Under the pieces are notes generated by a model, which made no database searches, had not been told where the DNA came from, and worked only from the letters and a program-made list of their open reading frames with translations. A stretch of DNA of 64,000 bases. Source: Chloroflexota bacterium (GTDB taxonomy: Bacteria; Chloroflexota; Anaerolineae; Anaerolineales; Anaerolineaceae). The position numbers and the translations under genes are program-made. Shown piece after piece: positions 1-8,691 of the stretch. The first letter of the stretch is position 1, and each line of letters begins with the position of its first letter. The stretch covers positions 1-64,000 of the forward strand of contig JAAZNC010000034.1 of NCBI GenBank assembly GCA_012798455.1. Reading direction: 5' to 3'.

Positions 1-2
1 AA

Positions 3-1070
3 ATGAATAAAAAACTGTTTTTGGCTCTTTCTGTGCTTTTGATCGCAACCATGGCATTGACTGCCTGTGCGCCAAAAGAAGAAGCTGCACCTGCTGAAGA
101 AGCAGCTCCGGTAGAAGAAGGAGCGACACCAACTTTCAAGGTGGCTATGTTGACCGACCTCGGTGGTCTGGCAGCCAGTGAAGAAGTCAAGGGTTTCTCC
201 GATCTTGGTTGGGATGCTCTCAAACAGGCAGAAACTGAACTCGGCGTTGAGATCACCCTGCTGGAAGCCAAAGAATTGGCTGACCTGGAACCCAATCTGA
301 TCAAGATGGCTAACGAAGGTTACGATGTGGTCGTGGGCGTTGGCTATCTGTTCACCGATGCGATGAGCGCGGTTGCTCCCCAATTCCCCGACACCAAGTT
401 CATCATCGTCGACAGTGTAGTTGATGAACCCAATGTCGCTTCCTTGGTCTTCGCTGAAGAACAGGGTTCCTTCCTGGTTGGCGCCATTGCCGCTGGCATG
501 AGCCAGACTGGTACCATTGGCTTCATTGGTGGCATGGAATCAGCACTGATCGAGAAATTCGAAGCCGGCTACATCGCTGGCGCCCGCGCGATCAATCCTG
601 ATATCGTTGTGCTTTCCGGTTACACCGGCAACTTCACCGATGTTGCTGCCGGTAAAGAGCTCACACTGACTCAATACGGTCAGGGTGCCGATATCGTCTA
701 CGCAGCCGCTGGTTCTTGCGGTTTGGGCACCATCGAAGCTGCTGAACAAGAAGATCTCTACGCGATCGGTGTGGATACCAATCAAGACGGTATCGCTCCC
801 GGTTTTGTGTTGACCTCCATGCTCAAGCGCGTCGAAGTTGCCGTGTTCAACGCCATCAAGGGCGCTTATGAAGGCAATTTTGTCGCTGGCATTACCACCT
901 ACGATCTGGCAGCCGGTGGTGTTGGTTACAGCCCCATGGAATACACCAAAGACGTTGTACCAGCCGGCCTGCTTGACACAGTCAATGCACTTGCAGAACG
1001 CATTATCAGTGGCGAGATCGTTGTACCGACAACCGTCGAAGAAGCCAACGCATTTGTGCTTCCTGAATAA
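3..1070 (+). CDS. BMP family ABC transporter substrate-binding lipoprotein (nucleoside-type)
   Basis: 355-aa ORF; signal peptide with lipobox LTAC; BMP/Med-like sequence (FKVAMLTDLGG...); followed by matching ABC ATPase and two permeases. Confidence 0.9.
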   Translation: MNKKLFLALSVLLIATMALTACAPKEEAAPAEEAAPVEEGATPTFKVAMLTDLGGLAASEEVKGFSDLGWDALKQAETELGVEITLLEAKELADLEPNLIKMANEGYDVVVGVGYLFTDAMSAVAPQFPDTKFIIVDSVVDEPNVASLVFAEEQGSFLVGAIAAGMSQTGTIGFIGGMESALIEKFEAGYIAGARAINPDIVVLSGYTGNFTDVAAGKELTLTQYGQGADIVYAAAGSCGLGTIEAAEQEDLYAIGVDTNQDGIAPGFVLTSMLKRVEVAVFNAIKGAYEGNFVAGITTYDLAAGGVGYSPMEYTKDVVPAGLLDTVNALAERIISGEIVVPTTVEEANAFVLPE

Positions 1071-1083
1071 GTAGTTGAAACAA

Positions 1084-1114
1084 GCAAGGTGGGAGGGTTG
1101 CCCTCCCACCTTGC
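1084..1114 (+). other. Intercistronic stem-loop after the substrate-binding protein gene
   Basis: gcaaggtgggaggg-ttg-ccctcccaccttgc, 14-bp perfect inverted repeat with 3-nt loop, no strong U-tract. Confidence 0.8.
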
Positions 1115-1140
1115 AATTTATACCAGTTACTGGAGGAAGA

Positions 1141-2667
1141 ATGGCTTATATCCTTGAACTGCGCGATATCTGTAAGCATTTCGGTAATGTGCTCGCAAAT
1201 GACCATATCAATTTGAAGGTTGAAAAAGGAACTGTGCACAGCATTGTTGGTGAAAATGGCGCAGGAAAAACAACCTTGATGAATATTCTCTATGGGTTGT
1301 ACAAACAGACCGCGGGTGAAATTTTTGTTGATGGAAGCGAAGTCGATATTGAGAGTCCATCAGATGCGATCGATCTTGGCATCGGAATGATCCACCAGCA
1401 TTTTAAGCTCATCCCAGCTATGACCGTTGCAGAAAATGTAATGCTGGGAATAGAACCTACCAAGGGGAAAGTTTTTCTCGATCTAAAAAAAATCAACGGA
1501 TCAACGCTTGAAATTTCCAATAAATACGGTCTGGCAGTAAATCCAAAATCGATGGTTGCCGATATCTCTGTGGGTATTCGACAGAGGGTCGAAATTTTAA
1601 AAGCACTTTACCGGAATGCTAATGTCCTGATTCTCGACGAACCAACCGCACTACTGACACCTCAGGAATCGGAAGATTTGTTCCGCATCATCGAACGGTT
1701 GAAAAAAGACGGCAAAACGATTCTCTTTATTTCGCACAAATTAAAAGAAATCATGCAGATCTCCGATGTCATCACTGTTTTACGCGATGGGAAAGTTGTC
1801 GATACCGTCAAGAAAGCCAACACGGATGAAGTGCACCTCGCGCGTTTGATGGTTGGACGCGATGTGTTCTTGAAACCCGCTCCGAAAACCAAAAAGATCG
1901 GTGAACCAATTTTAAGAGTAGAAAACCTCTCTGCAGTCAATGAATATCATCACCCGGTTCTCACCAATGTGACGTTTGACGTATGCTCAGGCGAAATATT
2001 AGGAATCGCAGGAGTCGATGGGAACGGGCAAACCGAACTGGTGAGAGCTCTGATCGGTTTGCAGCCAATAACGCAAGGGAAAATCTCTTTGAAAGGTACC
2101 GAGATCACTCATTTATCGGTAAAAAAGATGCGCTCAGCCGGGATCGGCGTTATTCCTGAAGACCGGCTGCAGGAAGGATTGGTCGAAGATTTTAGCGTTG
2201 AAGAAAACCTGTTCCTTGGATTGCAACGAAATCAACCATTTTCGAATGGCAACAAGCTAGATTGGAACGCGGTTCATAAGAACGCTGACAGTCTTGTAAA
2301 AACCTTTGACATACGCACGCCAAATATCGAACATAAAGCTCACTTGCTATCGGGCGGAAACCAGCAAAAAATCATCGTGGCTCGCGAGATCTATCATGCG
2401 CCCGATACGATCATAGCCGCACAGCCCACCCGTGGGTTGGATATTGCCGCTACAGATTTCGTTCATGAGCAATTGATCAAACAACGCGATTCAGGGAAAG
2501 CTGTACTGCTGCTGTCCCTTTCATTGGATGAGATCATGCTGCTCTCAACACGCATTGCGGTCATTTATAAAGGCACGATCGTCGCGGTTGTCAACAAAGA
2601 CGCCGTCACCCCCGAAGACCTTGGTTTGATGATGTTGGGCGGATCTTACGAGCATATTTCCGCATAG
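1141..2667 (+). CDS. Nucleoside-type ABC transporter ATP-binding protein (two NBDs)
   Basis: Walker A GENGAGKTT, second half LSGGNQQK; start set at MAYILELRD with upstream ggagg rather than the ORF-track start at 1075. Confidence 0.92.
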   Translation: MAYILELRDICKHFGNVLANDHINLKVEKGTVHSIVGENGAGKTTLMNILYGLYKQTAGEIFVDGSEVDIESPSDAIDLGIGMIHQHFKLIPAMTVAENVMLGIEPTKGKVFLDLKKINGSTLEISNKYGLAVNPKSMVADISVGIRQRVEILKALYRNANVLILDEPTALLTPQESEDLFRIIERLKKDGKTILFISHKLKEIMQISDVITVLRDGKVVDTVKKANTDEVHLARLMVGRDVFLKPAPKTKKIGEPILRVENLSAVNEYHHPVLTNVTFDVCSGEILGIAGVDGNGQTELVRALIGLQPITQGKISLKGTEITHLSVKKMRSAGIGVIPEDRLQEGLVEDFSVEENLFLGLQRNQPFSNGNKLDWNAVHKNADSLVKTFDIRTPNIEHKAHLLSGGNQQKIIVAREIYHAPDTIIAAQPTRGLDIAATDFVHEQLIKQRDSGKAVLLLSLSLDEIMLLSTRIAVIYKGTIVAVVNKDAVTPEDLGLMMLGGSYEHISA

Positions 2668-2683
2668 ACGAAAGGAAACGACA

Positions 2684-3763
2684 ATGCTTGGTATTCGAAA
2701 ATTCTTTTTAAAACGACAGCCCGTTTTTATCACGATCATCGCAATAGTGCTGGCTTTTTTTGTGGTGGGTCTTATTCTGGCTGCGACTGGTCGGAATCCG
2801 TTCAATGCCGTCTACTATTTTGCGCGCGGTGCATTCGGAAATGTGATGAACACCACCGATACGATCTCCAGAGTTATCCCGCTGACCATCGCCGGTATCG
2901 CGTTTTTGGTTGGCGCGCAGAGTTCTGTTTTCAATGTGGGTATTGAAGGGCAGTTGCTGCTGGGGGCAATGGCTTCGGCGATTGTGGGTTACATCGTGAA
3001 ACTTCCCTTTTACCTTCACCTGCCCTTGATGCTTTTAGCGGGCGCCCTTGTGGGCGGACTGTATGGTTTGATCCCAGCCTGGTTGAAAACAAGACGCAAG
3101 GTGAACGAGATCCTGAGCACCATCATGCTCAATTACCCGGCTACCTACCTGACCCATTTTCTGGTATTGAAGGTCATTCCCATTGAAGGTGTTGTGCCAG
3201 CCACTCCCTTTATTGAAGATTCTGCCAGACTGCCCCTTCTCATTCCTGGGTCACAATTACACGCTGGGGTTTTCATCATGATTCTGGTTGTCATCTTTGC
3301 TTACTACCTGCTGTATAAGACCTCACTCGGTTATGAGATGCGTGCAGTTGGCTACAACCGGGTGGCAGCGCGTTTCCATGGTATTCCGGTGGAAAAGAGA
3401 ATGAACTTCGCATTCTTCTTGAGCGGCGCGCTGGCTGGTTTGGCTGGTGCTGTTGAGGTGGCGGGCGTTCACTATCGATTCCTCGATCAATTTTCCCCTG
3501 GGTATGGTTTCGATTCCATTACGGTGGCTCTGGTAGGGCTGCTAAATCCGTTTGGGGTGATCATCTCGGCGACCTTGTTCGGCGCCCTGAAGACAGGTAT
3601 TTTGGAAATGTCGGTGTACTCCGGAATTCCCCGCCAATTGACCACGCTCATTAACGGTATCGTTGTACTCTTTGTCGCAGCGAAAGATATTCTAGGTGGA
3701 TGGTATGCCAGAATTTTCCGCGGGAAAAACACCTATGAAGCAGAAAAGGAGATATCACAATGA
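2684..3763 (+). CDS. ABC transporter permease (nucleoside type)
   Basis: Hydrophobic; NVGIEGQLLLGAM motif typical of BMP-system permeases. Confidence 0.9.
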   Translation: MLGIRKFFLKRQPVFITIIAIVLAFFVVGLILAATGRNPFNAVYYFARGAFGNVMNTTDTISRVIPLTIAGIAFLVGAQSSVFNVGIEGQLLLGAMASAIVGYIVKLPFYLHLPLMLLAGALVGGLYGLIPAWLKTRRKVNEILSTIMLNYPATYLTHFLVLKVIPIEGVVPATPFIEDSARLPLLIPGSQLHAGVFIMILVVIFAYYLLYKTSLGYEMRAVGYNRVAARFHGIPVEKRMNFAFFLSGALAGLAGAVEVAGVHYRFLDQFSPGYGFDSITVALVGLLNPFGVIISATLFGALKTGILEMSVYSGIPRQLTTLINGIVVLFVAAKDILGGWYARIFRGKNTYEAEKEISQ

Positions 3764-4719
3764 ACTTGAATTGGGCTGATGCATTAAAAGCGATCTTCAC
3801 GTTAACCCTGCTTACATCAACCATTCGGGTTAGCATTTCGATTATATTGGCAGGGATGGGTGAGATGCTCACCGAACGGTCGGGGGTGTTGAACATTGGC
3901 GTGGAAGGAACCATGTTGATGGGTGCCCTGGCAGCCGCATTGGGTTCTTACTTCACCGGAAGCCCCTGGATCGGGCTAATCGCGGCGGGGTTGACGGGAA
4001 TGCTGATTGGGCTACTTTTTTCATTCATCGCCATCACGCTTCGCAGCAACCAATCCATCACCGGTCTGGCTATTTATCTGCTCTGTGTTGGTCTATCAGG
4101 ATATCTATTGCAGATTATTTTCGAACACGGTGGAAACTCGCCAAAAGTAAACACGTTACCAATGTTACACTTCGCTTTCCTCGAAAAGATCCCTCTCCTG
4201 AACGCTATTTTTAACGACCAATCGGCAATTGTGATCCCGGTATTATTACTGCCCATAATCATGTACGTGCTTTTCTACCGCACTCCATGGGGGTCGTGGT
4301 TGCGCGCGGCGGGCGAAAATCCGAAAGCGTTGGCAGTGGTCGGGAAGAACCCTGTGCGGATCCGCTATGTTGCCACCTTGTGCGGTTCCTTTCTGGCTGG
4401 GATAGGCGGCGCTTACCTTTCTATTTCTCAAACCTCTCTCTTTTCTGAGAATATGGTGGCGGGGCGTGGTTTCATCGCTCTTTCCGCCGTGATCTTTGGT
4501 GGGGTGAGACCATTCGGTGTGTTTCTGGCATGTGTATTCTTTGGTTTTATGGACGCGCTGCAAAAGACCTTGCAAACCGTGATCCCTGACACAATCATCC
4601 CACGTGAATTGTTTATGTCTCTTCCTTACCTGTTGACGCTTCTGGTGTTGGCGGGTTTCATCAAGAAAAGCGGCGGACCGGCTGATATCGGGAATCCTTA
4701 TCTCAAAGAGTCTCGGTAA
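3760..4719 (+). CDS. ABC transporter permease (nucleoside type)
   Basis: LNIGVEGTMLMGAL motif; ATGA overlap with the previous gene. Confidence 0.9.
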   Translation: MNLNWADALKAIFTLTLLTSTIRVSISIILAGMGEMLTERSGVLNIGVEGTMLMGALAAALGSYFTGSPWIGLIAAGLTGMLIGLLFSFIAITLRSNQSITGLAIYLLCVGLSGYLLQIIFEHGGNSPKVNTLPMLHFAFLEKIPLLNAIFNDQSAIVIPVLLLPIIMYVLFYRTPWGSWLRAAGENPKALAVVGKNPVRIRYVATLCGSFLAGIGGAYLSISQTSLFSENMVAGRGFIALSAVIFGGVRPFGVFLACVFFGFMDALQKTLQTVIPDTIIPRELFMSLPYLLTLLVLAGFIKKSGGPADIGNPYLKESR

Positions 4720-4742
4720 GTGACCGCTCGCTAACTTTTTGG

Positions 4743-4788
4743 AAAAAGCCCTGCAAGATTTCTCTCTCCTCCTTCTTGTGGGGCTTTT
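4743..4788 (+). terminator. Putative intercistronic terminator/attenuator
   Basis: aaaaagccc...gggcttttttac inverted repeat with T-run, between permease and nucleoside hydrolase. Confidence 0.6.
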
Positions 4789-4807
4789 TTACGCGAAAGG
4801 ATTAGAA

Positions 4808-5743
4808 ATGAAACGATTGGTTTTGGATACCGACCCCGGCATCGACGATGCCCTGACCATCCTTTATGCGCTTGCTTCACCGGAAGTGAAGATGGAAGCC
4901 ATTACGGTGGTGAATGGTAACTGCCCAATGGAGCAAGGGGTGATCAATGCACTCAGTGTGTTAGAACTGGCGGGCGCAACGCATATTCCGGTAGCCAGGG
5001 GTATGGACAAACCCCTGCTGTTGCCTGTGATTAATGCAGAAGTGACCCATGGAAAAAGTGGCTTGGGGTATGCGGAGCTGCCACCCCCGAAAGCCAGCCC
5101 AACGGAAAAACACGCGGTTGAATTGATCCGTGACCTGGTTTTGCAGGATCCAGGACAGATCAACATCGTCGCTATCGGACCATTGACAAATATTGCCATG
5201 GCAGTTCGTTTATATCCGCAGATCGTCGACGCGGTGCAACATCTGTACATTATGGGAGGTGCCATCAACCATTGTGGAAACATGACCCCGCAAGCGGAAT
5301 TCAATATCTATTGTGATCCGCACGCCGCTTCCATCGTGTTCCATTCTGGCATTCCATTCACTTTGGTACCTCTGGATGTGACCTATCAGACGTTGATGAC
5401 CAGGGATGATCTGAACATGTTTGCTCCACTACAAACCCCGCTCAGCGATTTTGTGATTAAAGCCTCCAGCTATGTCATGAAATACCTGTCGGAATCACAA
5501 GAGGTGATGGGCTGTGCGCTCAACGATCCGCTAGCGCTGGCAGCACTTTTTCAACCCAATTTGCTGGATATCAACCACTTGGTGCTGGACGTAGATACCA
5601 ATTATGGTGTGAGCATGGGTAAGACCTTTGCCGATTTCTATAATTATGAACAGAAACCCGAAAACGGATACGCAGCTCTCAACGTGCGTGCCAGGGATTT
5701 TGTAGAAATATTTATTGAACGAATGATTAAAATTTCTCAATGA
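4808..5743 (+). CDS. Inosine/uridine-preferring nucleoside hydrolase
   Basis: MKRLVLDTDPGIDDALTI N-terminal motif; DPHAA motif; internal start chosen. Confidence 0.93.
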   Translation: MKRLVLDTDPGIDDALTILYALASPEVKMEAITVVNGNCPMEQGVINALSVLELAGATHIPVARGMDKPLLLPVINAEVTHGKSGLGYAELPPPKASPTEKHAVELIRDLVLQDPGQINIVAIGPLTNIAMAVRLYPQIVDAVQHLYIMGGAINHCGNMTPQAEFNIYCDPHAASIVFHSGIPFTLVPLDVTYQTLMTRDDLNMFAPLQTPLSDFVIKASSYVMKYLSESQEVMGCALNDPLALAALFQPNLLDINHLVLDVDTNYGVSMGKTFADFYNYEQKPENGYAALNVRARDFVEIFIERMIKISQ

Positions 5744-5780
5744 TAAATGTAATATATTTCATGTGATTAAAATAATATCC

Positions 5781-5809
5781 TTGACAAATTATCATTTTTT
5801 TAGTATAGT
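5781..5809 (+). promoter_or_regulatory. Sigma70-type promoter
   Basis: TTGACA (5781-5786), 17-bp spacer, TATAGT (5804-5809). Confidence 0.75.
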
Positions 5810-5927
5810 TGCGCCCAATATGCAAAAACACAACCATGCTAAACGAACGAACAATATTAACAAGATCCTGATTGGAGGAGTTGTTCTCGTTGCTGAATGG
5901 TGGTGAATCAAATGCTGAAACAAGAGA

Positions 5928-5954
5928 GGCTTTCCAGGCAGGAAAGCCTTTTTT
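5928..5954 (+). terminator. Leader terminator (attenuator candidate) upstream of amino-acid ABC operon
   Basis: ggctttcc-aggca-ggaaagcc-tttttt, 8-bp stem plus U-tract, inside the 5' leader; outer pairing atgctga/tcagcat also possible. Confidence 0.7.
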
Positions 5955-6039
5955 ATTATCAGCATACAGGAGGTGTTTTGGAGGAAGGAATATTGGAAGT
6001 TTGCAGTATCGAGCAAAAAATTGTCAAAGGAGTTTTGAA

Positions 6040-6900
6040 ATGAAGAAAAATTATAGTTTTGTTTTTACCGCTCTGCTCATTGCAGCCATGCTATTGACAT
6101 CATGTGCGAAGGAAGAGGAAGTCAAAGCCGGTATGGAAGGACAGACATATGAATGCCTGGGTACCGCCGAAGATGCCCTCGTTGACCTGGATTGTCAGGA
6201 AGTAACCATTGCAGTTGAAAACGCCTATCTGCCCTTCAACTATATCTCATCTGAGACCGGTCAAGCTGGTGGTTGGGATTATGAAGTATGGCCGGCTATT
6301 TGCGAACTGCTGCACTGCCAACCGGTATTCGTTGAAACTGCCTGGGAGGGTATGATTCAATCAGTGGCTGATGGGCTAGTCGACACCGCCGGTGATGGCG
6401 TGACCATTTCAGAAGAACGTCTAAAACAAGTTGATTTTTCTGATGGTTATGTCAATGTGGAACAACGCTTGCTGGTAAAAAAGGGTGAGGATCGTTTCAC
6501 CAATATTGAAGAATTCGTTGCCGATCCTGACCTGATGCTTGGCACCCAAGCTGAAACCACTAACTATGAAACTGCTGTTCTCTATCTGTCTGAAGATCGC
6601 ATCAGTGCTTTCGAGCAGTTCCCGTTCGCCGTACAGGCTTTGATCGCGGGTGATGTGGATGCCGTTCTGATCGATGAAACCGCCGGCTTGGGTTATTTGG
6701 GCAGCAATGCAGAAGACCTTGAATTAATCGGTCCTTCTATTTCCAGTGACGAATTGGGTTTTCCCTTTGAAAAGGGCAGCGATCTGGTAGCACCGGTCAA
6801 TTTAGCCATTCAGGCTCTCAAAGATAATGGTTTCTTGAATGAAATCAATCTGAAGTATTTCGGTCCCGATTTCACCATCACCTACGACGATATTCAGTAG
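6040..6900 (+). CDS. Amino-acid ABC transporter substrate-binding lipoprotein
   Basis: MKKNYSFVFTALLIAAMLLTSCAKEE lipobox; family-3 SBP features; followed by polar amino-acid permease and ATPase. Confidence 0.88.
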   Translation: MKKNYSFVFTALLIAAMLLTSCAKEEEVKAGMEGQTYECLGTAEDALVDLDCQEVTIAVENAYLPFNYISSETGQAGGWDYEVWPAICELLHCQPVFVETAWEGMIQSVADGLVDTAGDGVTISEERLKQVDFSDGYVNVEQRLLVKKGEDRFTNIEEFVADPDLMLGTQAETTNYETAVLYLSEDRISAFEQFPFAVQALIAGDVDAVLIDETAGLGYLGSNAEDLELIGPSISSDELGFPFEKGSDLVAPVNLAIQALKDNGFLNEINLKYFGPDFTITYDDIQ

Positions 6901-6916
6901 GAATCGTGAAGAATAA

Positions 6917-6950
6917 TACCGCCGGGTCTTCATATAAAGACCTGGCGGTA
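6917..6950 (+). other. Intercistronic stem-loop after the substrate-binding protein gene
   Basis: taccgccgggtctt-catata-aagacctggcggta, 14-bp stem with one G-U. Confidence 0.8.
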
Positions 6951-6969
6951 ACCCAAAACGGAGAAGCAA

Positions 6970-7848
6970 ATGGCTATAAATGACCGATTATTAACTCAAA
7001 AAAATAAAAATGAGGTCCATACTGTTGATGAGATGGAACTGAAAAAGCAAGATTTTCCCTGGTGGATGGTGGCGATCGGATTGCTGATCTTGACCACGTT
7101 TGTACTGATCCAAATCAGCCCCGATTTCAAAGATGCATTCAATATCATCCGGGCTGGTTTGGGCGTTACCATCTCTACCACCCTCATCGCGTATTGTATT
7201 GCCTTGTTTATCGGATTGATCGTGGGGTTAGGACGCGTATCGGAGAGTGTTTTCTGGCGCAATCTTTCAACGATCTATGTCGAGATCATCCGTGGTGTAC
7301 CCTTGCTAGTGCTCATCTTCTTTATTGCTTTGGTTCTAATCCCAGCTATCACAAACCTCCTCAGTAATCTGGGCGTCTATCTTACGAGTGTTGGGTGGCA
7401 AGGTATTGGCGGTGTATTGGCTGCCATCGAAAATCGATCTGTCTCCATGAATTCCCGAGCGATCATTTCACTGGCGATTACTTATGGTGCTTTCTCAGCT
7501 GAGATATTCCGTGCTGGTATCCAATCTATCAACAAAGGACAAATGGAAGCAGCGCGATCGCAGGGGATGAGCCATTGGCAAGCCATGCGGTTTGTGATCT
7601 TACCACAAGCAATCCGAAATGTGTTACCCGCCTTAGGAAACGATCTCATTTCAATGCTGAAAGATTCTTCCCTTGTTTCTATTTTGGCAGTACGTGATAT
7701 TACCCAGATCGCCCGCTTATATGCGGGTCATTCTTTTAAATTTGCCCAGGCATATTCGATCCTCTGCATTTTATATTTGACCTTAACCCTGGTGCTTTCA
7801 CTTGTCATGAAATTTATCGAAGGGAAAATGCGCAATGAACGAAAATAA
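6970..7848 (+). CDS. Amino-acid ABC transporter permease (HisM/GlnP type)
   Basis: [37 protein letters not shown] signature. Confidence 0.93.
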   Translation: MAINDRLLTQKNKNEVHTVDEMELKKQDFPWWMVAIGLLILTTFVLIQISPDFKDAFNIIRAGLGVTISTTLIAYCIALFIGLIVGLGRVSESVFWRNLSTIYVEIIRGVPLLVLIFFIALVLIPAITNLLSNLGVYLTSVGWQGIGGVLAAIENRSVSMNSRAIISLAITYGAFSAEIFRAGIQSINKGQMEAARSQGMSHWQAMRFVILPQAIRNVLPALGNDLISMLKDSSLVSILAVRDITQIARLYAGHSFKFAQAYSILCILYLTLTLVLSLVMKFIEGKMRNERK

Positions 7849-8584
7849 TGCTCCTATGATCGAGATCAAGAATCTCTCAAAAAACTTTGGCGTGGTGGAA
7901 GCCGTTAATGATATCAGCTTGAAAGTATTTCCAAGACAGGTATTGGTCATCATTGGACCTTCCGGCTCGGGAAAATCTACCCTGCTGCGTACTATGAACT
8001 GGCTGGAATGCCCAACCGATGGAGAAGTGATTGTGGATGGGGTGTCCCTTTCTCATAACCAACATCACATGAACAGTATCCGCTCCAATATCGGTATGGT
8101 ATTTCAAAACTTCAACCTGTACGGGCATTTGACTGTGTTGGAGAATATCACACTGGCACTGCGCATTGTGAAGAAGATCAAGAAAGAAGAAGCCCAGAAA
8201 ATTGCCCGGCAGCAATTGACCAAGGTAGGAATTGCAGATAAGGCAGATTACTATCCCGCCCAACTATCTGGCGGGCAACAACAACGGGTTGCCATCGCGC
8301 GTGCCCTAGCCATGGAACCCAAGGTCATGCTTTTTGATGAACCTACCAGCGCCCTGGACCCCGAGATGATCAAAGAGGTTTTGGATGTGATGCTGCTGCT
8401 GGTGAAAGATGGTATGACTATGGTGATCGTGACTCATGAAATGGGTTTCGCCAAGGCTGCTGCGGATGAGGTAATCTTCATGGATATGGGCAGAATCGTA
8501 GAAAAAGCTGCACCAGATATCTTTTTCAGTAATCCAGCTTGCGAACGCACCAAACAATTCTTATCTCAGATACTATCTCATTGA
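7835..8584 (+). CDS. Amino-acid ABC transporter ATP-binding protein (GlnQ type)
   Basis: [36 protein letters not shown]. Confidence 0.95.
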   Translation: MNENNAPMIEIKNLSKNFGVVEAVNDISLKVFPRQVLVIIGPSGSGKSTLLRTMNWLECPTDGEVIVDGVSLSHNQHHMNSIRSNIGMVFQNFNLYGHLTVLENITLALRIVKKIKKEEAQKIARQQLTKVGIADKADYYPAQLSGGQQQRVAIARALAMEPKVMLFDEPTSALDPEMIKEVLDVMLLLVKDGMTMVIVTHEMGFAKAAADEVIFMDMGRIVEKAAPDIFFSNPACERTKQFLSQILSH

Positions 8585-8609
8585 TGTTAAGAATTGGGAG
8601 AGTGCCTTA

Positions 8610-8638
8610 TTGACTGGAATCGAAATATTTACTATAAT
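8610..8638 (+). promoter_or_regulatory. Sigma70-type promoter upstream of PEPCK/HPrK-like gene
   Basis: TTGACT - 17 bp - TATAAT. Confidence 0.7.
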
Positions 8639-8691
8639 ACGCCATCAGTTAATAGGACAATGTCTTATATTATGGGACATCGGAGTTAATC

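Noticed and set aside
540-1109. 189-aa minus-strand ORF
   Set aside because: Antisense to a clear BMP lipoprotein gene; low-complexity shadow ORF with no recognisable domain.
5872-6039. In-frame N-terminal extension of the amino-acid SBP ORF
   Set aside because: The region carries a terminator hairpin and the signal peptide/lipobox begins at 6040, so I treat it as leader RNA.
5816-6039. T-box or lysine riboswitch in the amino-acid ABC leader
   Set aside because: No recognisable T-box (UGGNACCGCG-like) sequence or lysine-riboswitch landmarks by eye; kept only as an unclassified leader.
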